From the NCBI GenBank assembly GCA_026929865.2, contig CM049403.1, positions 20,184,001 through 20,248,000 of the forward strand: a DNA stretch of 64,000 nt, given 5' to 3'. Below are positions 58,101 through 64,000 of this stretch, piece after piece; position 1 is the stretch's first letter; each line of letters starts with the position of its first letter. The notes under the pieces were generated by a model that was not told the DNA's origin, did no database searches, and worked only from the letters and a program-made list of their open reading frames with translations. The DNA is from Hyperoplus lanceolatus. Lineage: Eukaryota > Chordata > Actinopteri > Uranoscopiformes > Ammodytidae. A program made the position numbers and the translations under genes.

Positions 58101-60250
58101 GACATTAACAAAGCTTATTTATTGTTAAGTTTTTACCTGCTAAATCCCTTGCCAGTCACACATAATAGCAGCAGGGAACTCTCAGATCTGACATCATTTT
58201 GTGATTTTGCCTATGGCAACTCACACCAAACTTGAGACCTTTTCTCTTGCCATCTTTTTGCAGGTTGTTTACTCAATTAGTCATTGTAACGTAGCAGATT
58301 GTTTGACGGTGCTTTTATCCAAAATTTCTCATCGTACACAATGACTTCATTCATTGTCTGTGTGGGTGGATATAAAGCCACAAACGACACCTTCCCATGC
58401 AGTGTTTGTGCTCTGCTGTAGAAACCTCAAAACAATAACCGCAAAACATGTTTCCAGATTGTATTTAATAAATCCTGTACATGTATTTTATTCTGTATTT
58501 AATCATCAAACTAATACTCAGCAATTACATGAAAATGTTTGTTGCAAATTTTCCTAAGATACGTTTCTATTTAAAAGGGAACCTGAAGTCAAATATGCCA
58601 CTTAGTATTGAACACATTTGCCAGATCAAATTATGACTTTTGATGATAACGTTTGCCACAGTTTCCCCTTTAAAGCAAATATTAAAGTGAACGGGTAAGG
58701 GGGAATCTGCACATATAGTCCGGTAAATAGACCCGGCCATCGAGTCAAGTTGTGACCTGTGCTGGAGGCACTGCGAGGCTTCTCTCTAAACACACAGAAG
58801 AACCAGCAAATTCAAATTCTGATCCACACAAGCTCACTTTTTTAAAGGTCAACTTCACTGACTTGATGGAATACCTCTATAATTAATCCCTGAGGGTTGC
58901 ACGTGAGTTCCCATCATGCATTTCAGCATGTATCACTTGTCGCTGTAGCTCGACCAGATGTGAAATGTCCATGTTCATGTGTTTGTATACCTACCCAACG
59001 ACATTCTGCCTTTTCACACACTCAGGAGATAATTTTACTGTGGCCGCTAAATTATATGCTACCAGCAGCAATGCAGGTTTAACTAGGCCAAATTTGTGAG
59101 GTTGCAACGTGCCATCAGCTGTCCTGTGTAAAGACGACTTAAGTATGATCATACAACCATTATTTGATTGATTCATGTTTGATTAGAGCAATTATTTTTA
59201 GAAGCGAGTAGTTTGCAGATTATTTTGTTATTTTTTTTCTACTTTTTTTGTGCACAATATACTGGCTTTTATAAAGGAGGACCAAACAAACACGTGGTAG
59301 TTTTTTCATTTACGTTGCTGTGTTCTATCAACACTACTATGCCCCCCCTAAACCACCGAAAAACTTAGTCGTACAATTTCTACTGCAGAGGATGTCTCCT
59401 GATTCAATCTTCCTTTTTAAAATTTTAAATATAGCAGCTTAACGACTAGCTGCTGTTCAGACATCCCTGATTGTCTCCTCTCCGCCTGATGAACTCATCC
59501 TAAATACAAATTTGTCCCCGTCCCAATAAAACAAGCTATTTCAGCTCTCTAACAATCCAAGGGCGGAGCCCACAGCTACTGTGTTGAAGTAAGCTCTATA
59601 AACACGTTTCTAAATTCCTCACCAGTGCATGAAGACACAAGAAAGTCCTGTGCTGTTGTTTGTCGGGTGTGGCAGGGATAAATTTGCCTTGGGCTCAGAT
59701 ATGGAAACATGGCTGTAAATCATTCTTTGACAGTCACCAACAGTAGGCGATGGGTAACCCACTTCTCAATATTTGTAAAATGAATTCCTTTCTGCAGCAT
59801 TCTTTTGTTACTCTCCAAGGAATGCAAACTGTCCACTTTACGATTTCTTTGACCACCATGCTCATATAGTAGAACAAGCTCCCTGTTTTTTGTTTATGGC
59901 TATAATTTTTCATACCTGAAATAATTTAAATATCTGCACTACATCTCTATTCTTTTAGTATTGTGTTGTTTCTTAAAAGATTAGTGCAACCTGGTTTGAA
60001 TGATCATTTCCTATGACCTCTCAGTGGTTCAGGATCTTCCTCCTCTTTCAATCACACTCTTTCCCTTTCAAAGCTTGCCTCTCTTTCCATCTCGGTTTCT
60101 CTCTTCCTCTCCCTACATGTTTCCCTTCTTTTACTCATGTTTCTCATGTCTCTGTTTCCTCCTCCATTTAAAATGCAGGAACCCTTCCACTGCTTTCTAC
60201 CAGGCTTTCCGGCCTAGCAGATTACGGGGTTCAAAGCCTGTCAACGATAG
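43200..60250 (+). CDS. tsc22d2: TSC22 domain family member 2 (first two coding exons)
   Basis: Exon 43200-44785 starts at an ATG giving [20 protein letters not shown], the conserved start of vertebrate TSC22D2. It continues with [20 protein letters not shown], then [20 protein letters not shown] and the following [13 protein letters not shown] (the second conserved N-terminal box). A long Gln/Pro/Ser/Gly-rich disordered stretch follows, with [13 protein letters not shown] and a conserved end [17 protein letters not shown]. Exon 60179-60250 (72 bases, same phase) encodes [20 protein letters not shown], matching the human [10 protein letters not shown] exon. The intron between them is 15.4 kb. 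The TSC-box leucine zipper that dimerises these regulators is encoded beyond the window. The frame is open 255 bases upstream of this ATG but has no in-frame ATG there. Confidence 0.93.
44786..45532. other. tsc22d2: tsc22d2 intron, no gene
   Basis: Intron start with GTAAGA donor at 44786. Nothing further recognised. Confidence 0.5.
45533..46142. mobile_element. MITE bounded by TTAA
   Basis: Ends read TTAAAGAGGACCTATGATGC and, inverted from the right, TTAAAGAGGACCTATTATGC. That is 20 bases with a single difference, and TTAA is the outermost tetranucleotide on both sides. The 600-bp interior encodes nothing recognisable. TTAA borders suggest a piggyBac-type origin, but TTAA could also be part of the ends themselves. 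It lies in the tsc22d2 intron. Confidence 0.75.
46143..47160. repeat. Intronic stretch with microsatellites and a 39-bp tandem duplication
   Basis: Contains a (GT)n tract at 46549-46583 running straight into (AC)n at 46584-46596, a second (AC)n at 46681-46699, and two copies of ATGAGCATGCTAGGTAACAA followed by TAGCATTGTGGA, at 46996 and 47035 (period 39). No gene is seen. Confidence 0.7.
47169..47884. mobile_element. Non-autonomous hAT-like element
   Basis: Starts TAGTGCTGAACGATTATTCT and ends, inverted, TAGTACTACAATTTGG. Flanking octamers GTGGAGTC (47161-47168) and CTGGAGTT (47885-47892) agree at 6 of 8 positions, as expected for an old hAT target duplication. The interior includes a (CAAA)n tract at about 47289-47323 and a stretch near 47716-47757 ending CGGTGCATCCC, which looks like the end of a second hAT family. 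A related segment lies inverted at 49925-50055. Confidence 0.6.
47893..48535. other. tsc22d2: tsc22d2 intron, no gene
   Basis: Intronic sequence between two transposons. Nothing recognised. Confidence 0.5.
48540..49448. mobile_element. piggyBac-type MITE with TTAA target sites
   Basis: TTAA at 48536-48539 and at 49449-49452 flank a 909-bp element that starts CCCATTGATG and ends CATCAGTGGG. The ends are 10-bp inverted repeats with one difference. Exact TTAA flanks plus a CCC/GGG start are the piggyBac hallmark. The interior encodes no transposase. Near 49376-49435 two similar units with ACAATG followed by GCGC and GCAGCAGCCG occur in tandem close to the right end. Confidence 0.75.
49453..50271. 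other. tsc22d2 intron with hAT-like fragment
   Basis: At 49925-50055 the minus strand resembles the left part of the hAT-like element at 47169 (TAATCGCAATCGCGATGCG, ACATAAATGTGTGC, TGTAAACGTTCC, CTCGTCTTTTTG). Opposite ends could not be fixed. No gene is seen. Confidence 0.45.
50284..50465 (-). repeat. tRNA-headed SINE, copy B
   Basis: Minus-strand head with CTTAGCTCAGTTGG and GGTTCGATTCC, body ATGTCACTCCCCTCTCTGCC, tail ending CATAAAAATGCC. It is flanked by a near-perfect direct repeat GATTTTGACAG (50272-50282) and GATTTTGAAAG (50466-50476), the target duplication left by LINE-driven insertion. Same family as copy A at 22386-22557. Confidence 0.88.
50477..52388. other. tsc22d2: tsc22d2 intron, no gene
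   Basis: No repeat ends or exon-like frames recognised. Confidence 0.45.
52389..52995 (+). mobile_element. MITE copy 2, with another element inside
   Basis: Starts TAGCCTGGCTCCGCCCGCCC and ends TTGGACCAGGCTA. It is the inverted counterpart of copy 1 at 1811-2147. The extra length comes from about 230 bases at roughly 52566-52795 that are absent from copy 1. This insert has its own short inverted ends (GCTGCGTTCC at the left, GGAACGCACC at the right) and contains GGAAATTTCCGAGTTCC, so it is a second MITE nested in the first. Confidence 0.75.
52996..55317. other. tsc22d2 intron with LINE-like tails
   Basis: A stretch at about 53760-53940 ends with ACAATAAAGAACCTTGAAC, the look of a LINE 3' end, preceded by a perfect hairpin at 53888-53917. 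At 53590-53635 AACCGGTTA motifs are clustered. Near 55205-55283 GCGCTATATAAAACC followed by ATTATT units is another LINE/SINE-like tail. No gene is seen. Confidence 0.45.
55318..56250. mobile_element. Non-autonomous DNA element with about 65-bp inverted ends
   Basis: The left end has AACCTGTTTCCAAATGGC and, about 30 bases in, GTGATCCGAACACAAGTGGA followed by CAGCTCT. The right end, inverted, has GACCCTGTTTCCACCTAGC and GTGATCCAAACACAAGTGGA followed by CAGCTCT. The interior carries no transposase. Exact borders and target duplication are not clear. Confidence 0.6.
56251..60178. other. tsc22d2: tsc22d2 intron up to its second exon
   Basis: No gene or clear repeat termini recognised in nearly 4 kb. 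A pyrimidine-rich tract from about 60035 to 60170 precedes the AG acceptor at 60177-60178, a strong splice-acceptor context. Confidence 0.5.
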
Positions 60251-61414
60251 GTATGATCACGGATGTTTTTAACGTGTGTGTGTGTGTTTGAGTGTGGCCT
60301 GGCTGACTAAAGCAGACCTTGCACCCCTTAAACACAGCACACCTTGCAAGAATATATCCTTTTTGGCTAGTAATTTAGCTATTAAACGGTAGCGCTTTGC
60401 ATGGTGTGCAAGTTACTTCAAGGATGCCATTTAGGTTCCCACCTGTACACAGCTGCATTAAGTTTTCAGACGCACAATAAGTGTTTTTAACACTCGCACT
60501 CATGTTGCATGGTTTATCTGATTAAAAAAAGAAGAAGTATAATAGTTTTTGTTCTGTTAAGATTTTCCTTTGTAGTGATTAGGCCCGGGTTAATGAACCA
60601 CTCAATTTGAACACGTTTCTTTTTAGACTTTAAGTGGAGAGATTTTGTGAATTTAATAATATTTTAAAAGCAAATTTTTGTAATAGGATACAGTGCTAGT
60701 GGGAAAAAACTGACTAAGTAAAATTATCACATAATTGGAGATATTAGAAACATGTCTGCTGTCAGCAACTTAATTGCTGCATTCTAAAACCTAGATGAAT
60801 GCATTTTATTAGCAGGCAGACTCCCCTGTTGGAGGAAAGATAGCATTTTAAGATCAACAGCTGAATTGAATGGCTTGTCAAGGTGGAGGTTTCAGCAGCT
60901 GCGATTGTGTAATGCATGCAGACAGCATGGCACTGTAGGAAGCGCCAGCGTGCACATTGAGTGTCGACGTTCTGCCAGTCACAAGGATCCCGTGCTCAGG
61001 TTTCTCTTACGCCTATGAAGTTTGTGCAGCACGGTGTCAGGGGGGTTTCAGCACTGTAAATAGCAGGTCACACTGAGATAACTTAACAGAAGTTGTGTCA
61101 TATGACATAATCACTAAAGTCTGTTGCATATGCTCAGTGAGAAGCTGCTGAGAACTGACTTAGATTCATTGACTCAGGGAATTGAATTTAGAAATTAATT
61201 CCTAGCTTTTCATGGCTTTTTCTGCTTGAAATCTATTAAGGCAATTGAAAGCAAAGTGTTTCCATTTGTTCATCATGCTTTATTCAACCTCAGAAAAACT
61301 CATAACAAGAAGAAAACATAGTTGTCACGCACATAAATTGCTTAACTATATGTTTTGTTAATATCACAGAGGATCCGTTTCAACTTTGATATGCGCGCGC
61401 CGCACATGTCCAAT
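60251..61414. other. tsc22d2: Start of the next tsc22d2 intron
   Basis: Donor GTATGA follows the 72-base exon. No gene is seen before the antisense LINE. Confidence 0.5.
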
Positions 61415-64000
61415 AACATCATCGTCATCATCTTCAACCGCTTATCCGAAATCGGGTCGCGGGGGCAGCAGCTTGAGCAGGGAACCCCAAACTTCTCTTT
61501 CCCCGGCCACATCAACCAGCTCTGACTGGGGGATCCCGAGGCGTTCCCAAGCCAGCGTGGCGATATAATCTCTCCACCTAGTCCTGGGTCTTCCCCGAGG
61601 CCTCCTTCCAGCTGGACGCTCCTGGAACACCTCCCTAGGGAGGCGCCCTGGGGGCATCCTTACCAGATGCCCGAACCACCTCAACTGGCTCCTTTCAACG
61701 CAAAGGAGTAGCGGCTCTGCCCCGAGTTCCTCACGAATGACTGAGCTTCTCACCCTATCTCTAACGGAGACGCCAGCCACCCTCCTGAGAAAGCCCATTT
61801 CGGCCGCTTGTACCCGCGATCTCGTTCTTTCGGTCATTACCCAGCCTTCATGACCATAGGTGAGGGTAGGAACAAAGATCGACCGGTAGATCGAAAGCTT
61901 TGCCTTACGACTCAGCTCTCTTTTCGTCACAACAGTGCGGTAAAGCGAGTGCAAAACCGCCTCTGCTGCTCCGATTCTGCGGCCAATCTCACGCTCCATT
62001 GTTCCCTCACTCGCAAACAAGACCCCAAGGTACTTGAACTCCTTCACTTGGGGTAAGGACTCATTCCCTACCTGTAGTAGACAATCCATCGGTTTCCTGC
62101 TGAGCACCATGGCCTCCGATTTAGAGGTGTTGATCCTCATCCCAACCGCTTCACACTCGGCTGCAAACCGATCCAATGAGAGCTGAAGGTCACAGGCTGA
62201 TGATGTCATCAGAACCACATCATCCGCAAACAGCAGAGATGAGATCTTCAGACCACCAAACTGCAACCCCTCCCCACCACGACTACGCCTTGATATCCTG
62301 TCCATGAATATCACAAACAGGATTGGTGATAAAGCGCAGCCCTGGCGGAGGCCAACCCCCACCGGAAACGTGTCTGACTTACTACCGAGAACCCGTACAC
62401 AGCTCTCGCTTTGGGCGTACAGAGATTGGATGGCCCTGAGAAGGGACCCCCTCACCCCATACTCCCGCAGCACCCCCCACAGCATCTCCCGGGGAACCCG
62501 GTCATAGGCCTTCTCCAGATCTACAAAACACATGTAGACTGGATGAGCAAACTCCCAAGCTCCCTCTAGGATCCTTGCGAGAGTGAAGAGCTGGTCCGTT
62601 GTTCCACGGCCAGGACGGAATCCGCATTGTTCCTCTTCAATCTTAGGTTTGACTATCGGCCGAACCCTCCTTTCCAGCACCTTGGAGTAGACTTTGCCGG
62701 GAAGGCTGAGAAGTGTGATACCCCGGTAGTTGGCACACACTCTCTGGTCCCCCTTTTTGAAAATAGGAACCACCACCCCGGTCTGCCACTCCTTCGGCAT
62801 TGTACCCGACTTCCACGCAATGTTGAAGAGGCGTGTCATCCAAGACAGCCCCTCCACACCCATTTCTTTCAGCATTTCTGGACGGATCTCATCAACCCCC
62901 GGGGCTTTGCCACTGTGGAGTTGTTTAACTACCTCAGTGACTTCCACAAGGGAAATTGACGATGATCCCCCATCAGCCTCCAGCTCTGCCTCCAACATAG
63001 AGGGCGTGTTAGTCGGATTCAGGAGTTCCTCAAAGTGCTCTTTCCACCGACCGACTACCTCCTCAGTTAAGGTCAACAGCGTCCCATCCTTGCTGTAAAC
63101 AGCTTGGATGGTTCCCCGCTTCCCCCTCCTGAGGTGCCGGACGGTCTTCCAGAAACACCTTGGTGCCAACCGATAGTCCTTCTCCATGGTTTCTCCGAAC
63201 TTCTCCCACACCCGCTGCTTTGCCTCTGTCACGGCAGAGGCTGCAGCCCTTCGGGCCTGTCGGTACCTTGCAACTGCCTCAGGAGTTCCCCGAGATAACA
63301 TATCCCGGAAGCACTCCTTCTTCAGTCGGACGGCTTCCCTGACCACCGAGGTCCACCACGGCGTTCGAGGGTTACCGCCCCTTGAGGCACCTAAGACCTT
63401 GAGACCACAGCTGCTTGCCGCAGCTTCAGCAATGGAAGATTTGAACATCGACCACTCAATGCCCCCAACCTCCACAGGGATGCTAGAAAAGCTCTGCAGG
63501 AGGTGCAAATTAAAGATCTCTTGAACAGGGGCCTCCGCCAGACGTTCCCAGTTCACCCGCACTACCCGTTTGGGCTTACCAGGTCTGTCCAGAGTCTTCC
63601 CCCACCCTTTGACCCAACTCACAACCAGATGGTGATCAGTTGACAGCTCCGCCCCTCTCTTCACCCGAGTGTCCGAAACATGCGGCCTTAGATCAGATGA
63701 TACGATCACGAAATCGATCATCAGCCTTCGGCCTAGGGTGCTCTGGTACCATGTACACTTATGAGCATCCTTATGTTCGAACATGGTGTTTGTTATAGAC
63801 AAACCATGACCAGCACAGAAGTCTAACAACAAACGACCACTCGGGTTCAGATCGGGGAGGCCGTTCCTCCCAATCACGCCTTTCCAGGTGTCTCCATCAT
63901 TGCCTACGTGCGCGTTAAAGTCTCCCAGCAGAACTATGGAGTCCCCTACCGGAGCCCCATGCAGGACTTCGTTCAGGGTCTCCAAGAAGGCCGAATACTC
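61415..64000 (-). mobile_element. RTE/Rex3-like LINE, running off the right edge
   Basis: Minus-strand non-LTR element in a tsc22d2 intron, antisense to the gene. Its 3' end is only about 27 bases beyond the stop and finishes GATAAGCGGTTGAAGATGAT followed by GATG-like repeats, the very short 3' region and (GATG)n-like tail of fish Rex3/RTE elements. The 5' end lies beyond the window. Confidence 0.85.
61442..64000 (-). CDS. RTE-type endonuclease-reverse transcriptase, partial at its start, open throughout
   Basis: The frame is open for 852 codons, from the right window edge ([15 protein letters not shown]) to TAA at 61442-61444. The endonuclease part shows [31 protein letters not shown] and [11 protein letters not shown], covering the catalytic Asp/Asn and His residues. 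The reverse transcriptase part shows [91 protein letters not shown] and the catalytic FADD at about 62219-62230. It ends with [18 protein letters not shown] and LLPPRPDFG, wording I recall from Rex3. No stop or shift is visible, so this may be a young copy; the N-terminal part of the endonuclease cannot be judged. Confidence 0.92.
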   Translation of the reverse strand, partial: EYSAFLETLNEVLHGAPVGDSIVLLGDFNAHVGNDGDTWKGVIGRNGLPDLNPSGRLLLDFCAGHGLSITNTMFEHKDAHKCTWYQSTLGRRLMIDFVIVSSDLRPHVSDTRVKRGAELSTDHHLVVSWVKGWGKTLDRPGKPKRVVRVNWERLAEAPVQEIFNLHLLQSFSSIPVEVGGIEWSMFKSSIAEAAASSCGLKVLGASRGGNPRTPWWTSVVREAVRLKKECFRDMLSRGTPEAVARYRQARRAAASAVTEAKQRVWEKFGETMEKDYRLAPRCFWKTVRHLRRGKRGTIQAVYSKDGTLLTLTEEVVGRWKEHFEELLNPTNTPSMLEAELEADGGSSSISLVEVTEVVKQLHSGKAPGVDEIRPEMLKEMGVEGLSWMTRLFNIAWKSGTMPKEWQTGVVVPIFKKGDQRVCANYRGITLLSLPGKVYSKVLERRVRPIVKPKIEEEQCGFRPGRGTTDQLFTLARILEGAWEFAHPVYMCFVDLEKAYDRVPREMLWGVLREYGVRGSLLRAIQSLYAQSESCVRVLGSKSDTFPVGVGLRQGCALSPILFVIFMDRISRRSRGGEGLQFGGLKISSLLFADDVVLMTSSACDLQLSLDRFAAECEAVGMRINTSKSEAMVLSRKPMDCLLQVGNESLPQVKEFKYLGVLFASEGTMEREIGRRIGAAEAVLHSLYRTVVTKRELSRKAKLSIYRSIFVPTLTYGHEGWVMTERTRSRVQAAEMGFLRRVAGVSVRDRVRSSVIREELGAEPLLLCVERSQLRWFGHLVRMPPGRLPREVFQERPAGRRPRGRPRTRWRDYIATLAWERLGIPQSELVDVAGEREVWGSLLKLLPPRPDFG

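Overview
The window is nuclear DNA of a bony fish, probably a spiny-rayed teleost. It carries three intron-containing host genes in an order known from vertebrates (human 3q25: RNF13, PFN2, TSC22D2), set in a landscape of fish-type transposons: Tc1/mariner, L2/Rex1-like and RTE/Rex3-like LINEs, tRNA-headed SINEs, hAT-like and TTAA-flanked MITEs and an old LTR element. No prokaryotic features are present.

Layout. 1-9740: the 3' part of rnf13 (plus strand), from the transmembrane exon through the RING-H2 exons to the stop and poly(A) signal; a 6.3-kb intron holds a MITE and a Tc1 element whose transposase frame is whole. 10690-20031: pfn2 (minus strand, tail to tail with rnf13) with exons 1 and 2 and two alternative terminal exons of 98 coding bases each. 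20032-42470: about 22 kb between pfn2 and tsc22d2, which diverge from each other. I see no host gene there. It holds a solo LTR with a SINE in it, long microsatellites, a 1.06-kb inverted-repeat element, and a nested block at 31847-40214. 42470-64000: tsc22d2 (plus strand), with the large first coding exon, a 15.4-kb intron full of small DNA elements, the short 72-base second exon, and the start of the next intron, which contains an antisense RTE/Rex3-like LINE running off the right edge. The TSC22-box exons lie beyond the window.

The most structured region is 31847-40214. A degenerate LINE was split by an LTR retrotransposon (5-bp target duplication GATAT). Its left LTR was then hit by an L2/Rex1-like LINE with a 976-codon open frame, and its right LTR by a palindromic Tc1 derivative with two arms of about 650 bp. 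The two later insertions lie within about 10 bp of the same LTR position.

The three host genes are unrelated in mechanism: an endosomal E3 ubiquitin ligase, an actin-monomer binding protein, and a leucine-zipper TSC22 regulator. Their grouping is conserved microsynteny and not a pathway. All calls rest on reading the sequence and recalling protein families; no database search was made.
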